NCBI GenBank assembly: GCA_002337045.1
Contig: DDFF01000003.1
Span: 62,001 to 126,000, forward strand
Length of the DNA: 64,000 bases
Direction: 5' to 3'
Source: Bacteroidetes bacterium UBA1935
GTDB taxonomy: Bacteria > Bacteroidota > Bacteroidia > Chitinophagales > Chitinophagaceae
Below the pieces are notes generated by a model, which searched no databases, was not told where the DNA came from, and worked only from the letters and a program-made list of their open reading frames with translations. Positions 26,626 to 33,699 of the stretch are shown piece after piece. Position 1 is the first letter of the stretch; the number at the start of each line of letters is the position of its first letter. Made by a program: the position numbers and the translations under genes.

Positions 26626-27365
26626 GCTATATTCATCAACCTCAACACCTTCTCCACATCTTCGGGTGTATCTACACAATGACTGTCGAAATTGGTGATG
26701 GCACATTTTATTTTGAAGCCTGCTTCCAGCCAACGCAGTTGTTCTAAAGACTCTGCTTTTTCGAGCGATGAAACAGAGAGTTTACATACCTGCTCCAGTA
26801 CATCCGTACGGTAAGCATACATACCTACGTGGCGGTAATAGTTGTGATACTTGTGCCATTCTTCCTGCGGCACACCTTTTAAATACGGTATCACCATACG
26901 GCTGAAGTACATACCTTCCTGATGGTCGTTCAGTACTACTTTCACCTCGCCCATATCAAACAATACCTCGTGGCTATCAACCGGAATGATGAGTGTTGCC
27001 AGTTCTGCTGTGCCTTCTTTCAGCACGCTCGCCAGTGTATCTATCTGCGATGGGTCGATGAAAGGTTCATCGCCCTGAATATTTATTACGTACTTGTAAT
27101 TGCCACCAATTTGCTGCAACGCATCCCAGCAACGGTCTGTACCGCTTGGGTGCTCTTCTTTCGTCATCACAACTTCGCCACCAAAAGACACTACATGCTC
27201 TGCAATACGTGTATCATCTGTTGCCACCACTACTTTATCCAGTGAACCGCATTTTGATGCCTGCTCGTACACACGCTGTATCATTGTCTTGCCTTTGATG
27301 TCTATCAATGGCTTGCCGGGGAAACGTGTAGACGCATAGCGTGCAGGTATTATACCAACTATCAT
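26622..27365 (-). CDS. kdsB: CMP-Kdo (or CMP-Kdo8N) synthetase
   Basis: 247 residues. Activates the octulosonate sugar with CTP before transfer to lipid A. Family signature at the N-terminus, GIIPARYASTRFPGKPL; also NIQGDEPFI and EQLRWLEAG. The KdnA and KdnB homologues nearby make the true substrate possibly 8-amino-Kdo, as reported for the Shewanella enzyme. It starts ten bases after the kdsC-like stop, so the two form one transcript from the promoter at 28080-28087. Confidence 0.95.
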   Translation of the reverse strand: MIVGIIPARYASTRFPGKPLIDIKGKTMIQRVYEQASKCGSLDKVVVATDDTRIAEHVVSFGGEVVMTKEEHPSGTDRCWDALQQIGGNYKYVINIQGDEPFIDPSQIDTLASVLKEGTAELATLIIPVDSHEVLFDMGEVKVVLNDHQEGMYFSRMVIPYLKGVPQEEWHKYHNYYRHVGMYAYRTDVLEQVCKLSVSSLEKAESLEQLRWLEAGFKIKCAITNFDSHCVDTPEDVEKVLRLMNIA

Positions 27366-27375
27366 AGCTAATCTA

Positions 27376-28071
27376 TTACTCTTCTATTATTTGTGAATCT
27401 TTGTAAATGTAAAAAGACGGTACCGTCTGATTGCGCAGTGTGATGTATGCCAAGTACGTATCAGTATATCGCATACGGTTGCTGATAGTTTCTGTGTACA
27501 ATCCGCTGAGGCCTGTAAGCAATTCTACCGACTCGCGCACTGCACCTTCGCCACCTACATTGGCAGTCAGGTAATCTACCAATCCGTTCTGTACAGCAAA
27601 CTCTGTCAGCAGCGGATTGCAAGGGCGCGGTATCATAATGCGAAGTCCGCACATTTCTGCAGCACCAAAGTCCAGCACGTCATCAAACACAAAAGCCACT
27701 TCTTCGGGCTGGATGCCATGCTTTTCGCAAAGGTGTTGCAATGCTTCTGTCTTCAATTTGATTTTGCTGTATGCACCATGAAAACATTCACGCTTGGCAA
27801 GTGTCCATGCAGCACTGTTACGCTCGCCCGATATGATGGCAACCACCGGCACGCCGTTATGACGCAGGTAGTGATTGAAGCGGAGCATGTTAGTACCCAT
27901 CGCATCTACCTCGCTGAATGAGCTCGTGCCATTCTCGTCCTTCACACCATTGTTAAAAACACCATCCCAATCAAATATGTATGCTTTGATGCGCGATAGT
28001 TTCTCCTGCACCTGTTGCGGCGTAGCTATAAAATTGCCTTTAAAATGGCTGATGACGGTATTGATATCCAT
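27376..28071 (-). CDS. kdsC: KdsC-like HAD phosphatase (Kdo-8-phosphate phosphatase)
   Basis: HAD phosphatase expected to dephosphorylate Kdo-8-phosphate. Motif I is FDWDGVFNNG (Asp34, Asp36), motif II is IISGER, a Lys follows in AYSKIKLK, and motif IV is FDDVLDFGAAE. At 231 residues it is longer than typical KdsC (about 170-190), with about 30 extra residues before motif I and a longer C-terminus. The Kdo cluster context supports the role. A -7 box ends eight bases before the ATG. Confidence 0.85.
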   Translation of the reverse strand: MDINTVISHFKGNFIATPQQVQEKLSRIKAYIFDWDGVFNNGVKDENGTSSFSEVDAMGTNMLRFNHYLRHNGVPVVAIISGERNSAAWTLAKRECFHGAYSKIKLKTEALQHLCEKHGIQPEEVAFVFDDVLDFGAAEMCGLRIMIPRPCNPLLTEFAVQNGLVDYLTANVGGEGAVRESVELLTGLSGLYTETISNRMRYTDTYLAYITLRNQTVPSFYIYKDSQIIEE

Positions 28072-28079
28072 AACTGTAT

Positions 28080-28087
28080 CAAAAGTA
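28080..28087 (-). promoter_or_regulatory. -7 box TACTTTTG for kdsC-kdsB
   Basis: Exact TAnnTTTG match on the minus strand, ending eight bases from the kdsC ATG at 28071. It sits directly after the terminator of the upstream fusion gene, so kdsC-kdsB probably forms its own transcript. Confidence 0.55.
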
Positions 28088-28091
28088 AAAA

Positions 28092-28127
28092 AGAAAAATC
28101 CTAAACCGGTGAACAGTTTAGGATTTC
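28092..28127 (-). terminator. Terminator after the transaldolase-CBS gene
   Basis: Minus-strand stem AAATCCTAAAC / GTTTAGGATTT with a 7-9 base loop, followed by a T-rich run. It separates the fusion gene from kdsC. Confidence 0.75.
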
Positions 28128-28148
28128 AAAATCTATATCCGGATTATA

Positions 28149-29162
28149 TTAAAGTCCTTTCAGGTCTTGTATATCCAGCATACCTACCGGCATACCGTTT
28201 TCGGTAACCAGTATTGTATCTACGTTTGTTTTCTTGAAGATGCCGGCAGCATCGTTCAGCAGTGCGTTTGCATCTACGCTGATAGGCGTACCGTATTGCA
28301 TATCGCCCATTTTCTTGCCGAGGATTTGCTCACCATCGTTTTGCAACAAGCGGCGGATATCACCATCTGTAAACACACCTTTCACGCTGCCATCTGCATT
28401 GGTAACCGTTACAGCACCAAAGCCGTAGCCTGTCATCTTAACCAGTGCGCTTTGCAGTGTATCGTCTGCAGATACCAGCGGGTTGATGCCGTTTGCAGCT
28501 TCCTTCACACGTACTGTCATAAGGCGTGTATCTACAAGGAACTGTTCTGTACCTACAGTCGTAAAGTTATTTTCAGTCAGGCTCTTCAACACTTTCAGTG
28601 GCACTGTAATAGTGTGTACACCTATGTTGATAGCGTTGCGCACGTGCTCGTTGTGGCGCACAGAGCTGAACATGATTTTTGTATCGTAACCGTAGTGGTC
28701 AACAGCGTCAACACATTGCTCTACCAGTGTCAGTGCATCGTGACCCTGATCTTGCAGGCGGCCCACCAGCGGACAAACATAAGTAGCGCCTGCATGCATA
28801 GCCATATAAGCCTGTTGCAGTGTGTACACAAGGTGTACGTTTACCAGCAAGCCTTCTTTACGCAACAGATTACAAGCGCGTACACCTTCCAGCGATACAG
28901 GTATTTTAAATACTGTTCTTTTAGGGTCAAGACCCAAATTCAGTTGACGGTGTGCTTCTTTCAGCACATCTTCAGCCGTATCACCCAATGCCTCTATTTG
29001 CAATACAGGCACCATTTTGCTCAGCTTAACGATTGTACCATCTATATCGGTGATACCTTCGCGTTGCATGAATGTGGGCGTCGTGGTAAGACCATTCAGG
29101 AAGCCCAGTTTAAAACCTTCTTCAATCTCTTTAAGATTGGCAGAATCTAAGTATAATTCCAT
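28149..29162 (-). CDS. Fusion of a fructose-6-phosphate-aldolase-like transaldolase domain with a KdsD-type CBS pair
   Basis: 337 residues. Residues 1-213 align by eye with E. coli fructose-6-phosphate aldolase (FSA) from the first residue: MELYLD (Asp6), GLTTTPT for GVTTNPS, FKIPVSLEG with the Schiff-base Lys86, and Ser167. Several pocket residues differ: Asn28 is Thr28, FSA Thr109 is His110, and FSA Tyr131 is Leu132. Residues about 214-337 are two CBS domains (KGVFTDGDIRRLL, VGMLDIQDLKGL) of the type found at the C-terminus of arabinose-5-phosphate isomerase KdsD/KpsF. It lies inside the Kdo gene block where KdsD would be expected. Proposed role: forming or controlling the supply of arabinose-5-phosphate. 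Domain calls are firm; the reaction is inference. Confidence 0.85.
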   Translation of the reverse strand: MELYLDSANLKEIEEGFKLGFLNGLTTTPTFMQREGITDIDGTIVKLSKMVPVLQIEALGDTAEDVLKEAHRQLNLGLDPKRTVFKIPVSLEGVRACNLLRKEGLLVNVHLVYTLQQAYMAMHAGATYVCPLVGRLQDQGHDALTLVEQCVDAVDHYGYDTKIMFSSVRHNEHVRNAINIGVHTITVPLKVLKSLTENNFTTVGTEQFLVDTRLMTVRVKEAANGINPLVSADDTLQSALVKMTGYGFGAVTVTNADGSVKGVFTDGDIRRLLQNDGEQILGKKMGDMQYGTPISVDANALLNDAAGIFKKTNVDTILVTENGMPVGMLDIQDLKGL

Positions 29163-29198
29163 GTTAGTTAATTCTAATATCTAAGTGCAATTGCTGTA

Positions 29199-29206
29199 CA
29201 AAAGTA
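29199..29206 (-). promoter_or_regulatory. -7 box TACTTTTG for the transaldolase-CBS gene
   Basis: Exact TAnnTTTG match on the minus strand, 36 bases before the ATG at 29162, in the 86-base gap after kdsA. It suggests an additional internal start of transcription. Confidence 0.5.
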
Positions 29207-29248
29207 ATCTCTTAATTCTAATATTCAGCTACCCTTTTCTGCCTTGCC

Positions 29249-30082
29249 TTATTTGCGGTATTTCACCTCAAGGTTGTGCAGTTCTATCAATGGTTTCAGG
29301 TATTCTTCCAGATCATATACACAAAGCTGACTGGCCGCATCGCAGAGTGCTTTTTCAGGCTCAGGGTGCGTTTCTACAAATATACCGTCAACACCGGCAG
29401 CAACACCCGCCCTACCCAGTACAGGGAGGAATTCGCGTGCACCGCCTTTCGCATCCGCACTCGGGATACCGTATTTACGGATAGAGTGTGTGATATCGAA
29501 CACCACAGGATAGCCCAGTTGTGCCATGTGGTAGAATGCGCGAGGGTCTACAACCAGATCATTATAACCCATTGTATAGCCACGCTCTGTCAGAATGATT
29601 TTATCATTACCCGCATCTACGCATTTACCTACAGGGTGCTTCATATTTTCCGGCGCCAGAAACTGACCATGCTTGATGTTGATAACCGCACCTGTCGCTG
29701 CAGCAGCTTTCAACAAGCCAGATTGCATACACAGGTAAGCAGGTATCTGCAACACATCGCAAACCTCAGCAGCAGGTGCTGCCTGGTCAGGATAGTGAAT
29801 ATCCGTCAGTACAGGGAAACCGAATTGTTCTTTAATCTTCGCCAGTATCTTCACACCTTTTTCCAGACCCGGGCCATCATAATACTTCAGGCTGCTACGG
29901 TTGTCTTTCGTAAAAGATGATTTGTAGATGATTGGAATATTCAACCTCTCACCCACTTCTTTCAGCGTCTCCGCTGTTTTCATCATGATGCTCTCGTCTT
30001 CTATCACACACGGGCCTGAAATCAGGAACAGTTCATCTGCACCACATTGAATATTTCCTACGGCAATTTTCTTTGCGCTCAT
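29249..30082 (-). CDS. kdsA: Kdo-8-phosphate synthase
   Basis: 277 residues. Condenses phosphoenolpyruvate with arabinose-5-phosphate. Family motifs: ISGPCVIEDE, IIYKSSFTKDNRSS, PVLTDIHYPDQ, LQIPAYLCMQ, NIKHGQFLAPENM and VFDITHSIRKYG. Cys25 in GPCVIE places it in the metal-dependent class; the metal-independent E. coli type has Asn there. It is four bases after kdnB, so it is in the same transcript. Confidence 0.97.
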   Translation of the reverse strand: MSAKKIAVGNIQCGADELFLISGPCVIEDESIMMKTAETLKEVGERLNIPIIYKSSFTKDNRSSLKYYDGPGLEKGVKILAKIKEQFGFPVLTDIHYPDQAAPAAEVCDVLQIPAYLCMQSGLLKAAAATGAVINIKHGQFLAPENMKHPVGKCVDAGNDKIILTERGYTMGYNDLVVDPRAFYHMAQLGYPVVFDITHSIRKYGIPSADAKGGAREFLPVLGRAGVAAGVDGIFVETHPEPEKALCDAASQLCVYDLEEYLKPLIELHNLEVKYRK

Positions 30083-30086
30083 AATA

Positions 30087-31166
30087 TTACATGCGCTGAT
30101 ACAGCGCTTTTATTGTATCAATTGTTATTTTTTCTTTCCAGTCTGTACCGATGGCGTGGTTCCACATATGCGGCAGGTTGTATGCTACCTGTGCCATAGC
30201 AGTAATTGTTTCATCGCTCCAGTTTTTGCTAAGGCCTTGTGGCAATGTCACCTTATGTTTCTGCAACATGGTTTTGAATTCTGCCACACCTTCAGGATAA
30301 TAATCCTCGAGGTGCTGGAAGGCTAAGCAGTTTGCATAGCAGTGTTTTTCATCCAGTATTTTAGAAAGGCCATAAGACAATGCGTGGCAAACACCTACTT
30401 CTGAATATGTAAGGCTCAGCCCACCCATAAGTGATGCTACCATCAGCTTATCATCGTTCTCTGCAGTTTGTCCTGCATTATCGCCCAGATAAATATCGCG
30501 GCACAGCTTCAATGATTGCTCTGCATACGCATGGCTGAAAGCATTGTTCAGCATACCGTTTTCAGATTCTATACAGTGGATGTAAGTATCCATACCTGTG
30601 TAGAACCATTTATCGGTAGGTACGCTTGCTATCAATTCAGGGTCTAGAATCACCTGATTGAAAACAGTCCAGTCGCACTTCAAACCCAGTTTCTTTTCAG
30701 GACCTGTCAGTACTGCTGTCATGGACACCTCAGCACCAGTACCCGAAATGGTAGGTACACCTAAGTGATAAATGCCTGGTTTCTTAATCAGATTCAATCC
30801 TTGATAAAGTGTAGAAGAGCCCTCGTTGGTAAACATCAAAGACAGTGCTTTTGCAATATCCATGATGCTGCCACCTCCTATACCTACCACACCCGATGGA
30901 AGGCCTTTGCTTGCCAGTATCTCATCACGCAGTTTATCTATCTGCTCAGTAGTAGGCTCGTGGGGATCTACATCTATAAACTCTATGATGTCGCCAACTT
31001 TTGTTGGAATACGTTTTGCCAGTTCGCTATCGTTGAAATAGTTATCGACCAGAAAAACGATGTATTGATTGTTCTCGTTGCGAACAGGTGCAAGGATGCT
31101 GTCCATTGTATCGAACGCTCCACGACCGTAAACAACCTTCTCAATGTTTTTAAAATTCTTATGCAT
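30087..31166 (-). CDS. kdnB: Kdo 8-oxidase, iron-type alcohol dehydrogenase (KdnB-like)
   Basis: 359-residue iron-containing/group III alcohol dehydrogenase. The NAD site is GIGGGSIMDIAKAL (97-100 GGGS). Metal ligands appear as Asp193, His197 (GMDTYIHCIES), His261 (GVCHALSYG) and His275 (DEKHCYAN). Context makes it the KdnB type, which oxidises C8 of Kdo to an aldehyde: it overlaps the aminotransferase gene by eight bases and is followed directly by kdsA. KdnA and KdnB were described in Shewanella oneidensis for Kdo8N synthesis. Without the context it would be only an Fe-ADH. Confidence 0.85.
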   Translation of the reverse strand: MHKNFKNIEKVVYGRGAFDTMDSILAPVRNENNQYIVFLVDNYFNDSELAKRIPTKVGDIIEFIDVDPHEPTTEQIDKLRDEILASKGLPSGVVGIGGGSIMDIAKALSLMFTNEGSSTLYQGLNLIKKPGIYHLGVPTISGTGAEVSMTAVLTGPEKKLGLKCDWTVFNQVILDPELIASVPTDKWFYTGMDTYIHCIESENGMLNNAFSHAYAEQSLKLCRDIYLGDNAGQTAENDDKLMVASLMGGLSLTYSEVGVCHALSYGLSKILDEKHCYANCLAFQHLEDYYPEGVAEFKTMLQKHKVTLPQGLSKNWSDETITAMAQVAYNLPHMWNHAIGTDWKEKITIDTIKALYQRM

Positions 31167-32367
31167 GTGCTGTTGCTAATGCTTTTGTAACGCTCTCAGA
31201 TATTTTTGCTGCCAGTTCGCGCACTTGTTCTTCTGTCCATGTGCAACGGATACCGAATGAAATAAGACGACCTATCACGTTTTGAGATTTTGGCAAATCC
31301 AGATTGTTATAATCTTGCGGAGCACCAAGTAAATGTATGGTTAGTTTTGATGCTGTATCAAGATTCTTAACATGGTCCCATTGATTGATGAAGTGGTACA
31401 TGTTTTTGAACCAGTAGTCGAAACCAACTACACCTGCTTCGTTAAACTGATCAACCACACTTTGTGCAGCTTCAGGTGTTTCCATCAGCAGGTTCAGGAA
31501 TGTTGCAGAGTCGCCATCAGGGTCAGCTATTTTTGCAAAGCCGATGCCCGGAGTAGCAGACAACAATTCTGTCAACAGTTTCTTGTGCTTGCGGTTGGCA
31601 GCCAGTACCTGTGGTACACGACGTGTTTGTGCTACCGCTACCGCAGCATTCAGCTCACCTATACGGTAGTTGAAACCCAGCACTGGGTGTGGTTCCATAC
31701 CACGCTTTGCACCTACGTGAGAATGGCCGTGGTCTGAATAGTATTCTGCATTTTTATAAACCTCTTCATCGTTGGTAACAAGGATACCACCTTCGCCAGC
31801 TGTTGCTATTTTAAAGAAGTCGAAAGAGAAAGCACCTGCTTTGCCCCACAGACCTGTCGCCTTGCCTTTGTAAGATGCTGCAAATGCTTGTCCCGCATCA
31901 TCTACCAATGTAAGGTTGTGTTCGTTTATCACTTCCATGATGCTATCCATATCGCCCATGCCACCGCACATATGTACAAGCACTACGGCTTTGGTTTTGG
32001 GGGTAACGGCTTTGCGGATACCTTCTGCGCTCAGGCACAGCGTTTCATCAACCTCAGCAAATACAGGCAATGCGCCTATAAATAGTACAGCTTCTATTGT
32101 TGCAATAAATGTAAAAGGAGGAACTATCACCTCATCGCCCGCACCGATACCTGCTGCTGCCAGTGCAGTGATAACTGCTGTAGAGCCACTGCTGGTAGCC
32201 AGTGCATACTTGGCGCCGGTTATCTTCTTTGCTTCTTCTTCAAATTCTTTTGCTTTCCAATGACCATTGCGTTGCGCATCGTGGCCATAGCGAAACAGGA
32301 CACCCGTTTCTAAGACGTCGTTTACCTCTTTACGTTCTTCTGCACCAAATAATTCTGTACCTGGCAT
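31159..32367 (-). CDS. kdnA: PLP aminotransferase, DegT/DnrJ/EryC1 family (KdnA-like, Kdo8N synthesis)
   Basis: 402 residues. Sugar aminotransferase fold: SSGSTAVITALAAAGIGAGDEVI, PPFTFIAT, LVDDAGQAF (Asp156, Gln160) and the PLP lysine Lys186 in SFDFFKIATAGEGG. In the KdnA role it transfers an amino group to the C8 aldehyde made by KdnB, giving 8-amino-3,8-dideoxy-octulosonate (Kdo8N). The overlap with kdnB and the nearby kdsA, kdsB, kdsC and waaA support this over O-antigen aminosugar synthesis. First gene of the kdnA-kdnB-kdsA transcript. Confidence 0.87.
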   Translation of the reverse strand: MPGTELFGAEERKEVNDVLETGVLFRYGHDAQRNGHWKAKEFEEEAKKITGAKYALATSSGSTAVITALAAAGIGAGDEVIVPPFTFIATIEAVLFIGALPVFAEVDETLCLSAEGIRKAVTPKTKAVVLVHMCGGMGDMDSIMEVINEHNLTLVDDAGQAFAASYKGKATGLWGKAGAFSFDFFKIATAGEGGILVTNDEEVYKNAEYYSDHGHSHVGAKRGMEPHPVLGFNYRIGELNAAVAVAQTRRVPQVLAANRKHKKLLTELLSATPGIGFAKIADPDGDSATFLNLLMETPEAAQSVVDQFNEAGVVGFDYWFKNMYHFINQWDHVKNLDTASKLTIHLLGAPQDYNNLDLPKSQNVIGRLISFGIRCTWTEEQVRELAAKISESVTKALATAHA

Positions 32368-32386
32368 TATATTAAAATTTAGAGTG

Positions 32387-32394
32387 CAAAACTA
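32387..32394 (-). promoter_or_regulatory. -7 box TAGTTTTG for kdnA-kdnB-kdsA
   Basis: Exact TAnnTTTG match on the minus strand, 19 bases before the kdnA ATG, in the gap after waaA. A matching -33 element is not obvious. Confidence 0.6.
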
Positions 32395-32429
32395 CGCAAT
32401 TAAAGCGAGAGCGGGAAGGCAGGAGGGGG

Positions 32430-33680
32430 CTATTTAAGCCATTGAGGGCCAACCACATCCAGTATGCGGCGGGTTGCCCCCGTTTGGGCTGCAATGTATG
32501 CCTGTATTGCTTTTCGCATAGAATGACGGCAGTTTTCGTCGCTCATCAGCTCTTGCAACGAATTGTTAAAATGCTCTTTGTCGTTTATCGGAAAAGCGTA
32601 CATACGGGAAACCAGTGCTTTTGCCTCCACAAACTTGTCGTACACAGGACCAAAATATACAGGCAGCCCAAAAACAGCAGGTTCCAGCACATTGTGTATG
32701 CCACCACTCTGGAAACCACCACCCACATAGGCTATTTCACCATAGCTATACAGGCTGGAAAGCATACCTATATTATCAATTATCAGCACACGGTAACCGG
32801 CAGGCTCATCCGACAGTTCGGAATACAATACACTATGCCCTGCGAAGATATCCTGCAGGTGTTTTATATGCTGTTCGTCAATTTCGTGCGGGGCTAATAT
32901 CAGTTTCCAATTTTCGGGAAATGAGTTTACCGCTTCCTTCAGCATTGCCTCATCTTCGGGCCATGTACTGCCTGCTATCAGCAGGTGGTCTTTTTCTTTG
33001 AATTTTTCTATCAGCGGGAATTGCTTAACACTCGCTGCAATGGCAAGCACCCTGTCGTAGCGGGTATCGCCTGCCACTATCACATTATCCTTCAGTTTGA
33101 TGGTTTCGAGCAGGCGCTTAGATTCTTCATCCTGCACAAAAAGATAGTCGAAACAACGCAGCATTTTTCTAAACAGCCCACCCTGCGGCTTGAAGAACGG
33201 CTGCGACTTGCGGAATGCGGCTGACACCAGTATTGTTGGCACTTCTGCCTTTTTCAGTTGGGTAAGATAGTGGTACCAGAATTCGTACTTCACAAACACT
33301 GCCAATGCGGGGTTTATCATCTCTACAAATCTGCGGGCATTGTGGTGCCCATCCATAGGCAGGTAGTAGACATAGTCTGCCCCTGCATAGTCTTTACGTA
33401 TTTCGTAGCCCGATGGAGAAAAGAATGTAAGTATAATCTTGTAAGCTGGGTATTGCTCTCTTATGGCCTCTATCAATGGCCTGCCCTGCTCAAACTCGCC
33501 GAGCGATGAGCAATGTACCCAGATGCATTTTTCACCTTTGCCTTGTAAATCAGCAGCAATCTTATCCAACAATCCCCTTCTTCCATGCAGCCATAGCTTT
33601 GGCTTTTCACTAAAAAAAGCAGCTACGCGCACGCCCAAACGGTATAGCAGCAGAAAGATATTGTAAAACAGCAATTGCAT
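32430..33680 (-). CDS. waaA: Kdo transferase to lipid A
   Basis: 416 residues, GT30 family. An N-terminal membrane segment (NIFLLLYRLGVRVAAFF) is followed by WVHCSSLGEFEQGRPLI, whose Glu62 corresponds to the catalytic base, then KYEFWYHYL, IAGSTWPEDEAML, APHE and YVGGGFQSGGIHNVLEP. It transfers Kdo, or here perhaps Kdo8N, from CMP to the lipid A precursor at the inner membrane. It lies upstream of kdnA on the same strand, 62 bases away. Confidence 0.96.
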   Translation of the reverse strand: MQLLFYNIFLLLYRLGVRVAAFFSEKPKLWLHGRRGLLDKIAADLQGKGEKCIWVHCSSLGEFEQGRPLIEAIREQYPAYKIILTFFSPSGYEIRKDYAGADYVYYLPMDGHHNARRFVEMINPALAVFVKYEFWYHYLTQLKKAEVPTILVSAAFRKSQPFFKPQGGLFRKMLRCFDYLFVQDEESKRLLETIKLKDNVIVAGDTRYDRVLAIAASVKQFPLIEKFKEKDHLLIAGSTWPEDEAMLKEAVNSFPENWKLILAPHEIDEQHIKHLQDIFAGHSVLYSELSDEPAGYRVLIIDNIGMLSSLYSYGEIAYVGGGFQSGGIHNVLEPAVFGLPVYFGPVYDKFVEAKALVSRMYAFPINDKEHFNNSLQELMSDENCRHSMRKAIQAYIAAQTGATRRILDVVGPQWLK

Positions 33681-33699
33681 AACGCATGTAAAGTTACCC

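Noticed and set aside
28167..29150. 327-codon plus-strand frame opposite the transaldolase-CBS gene
   Set aside because: Shadow of a clearly recognisable enzyme on the minus strand.
30087..31166. Glycerol or butanol dehydrogenase
   Set aside because: The fold alone would allow it, but the overlap with the aminotransferase and the kdsA neighbour favour the KdnB role.
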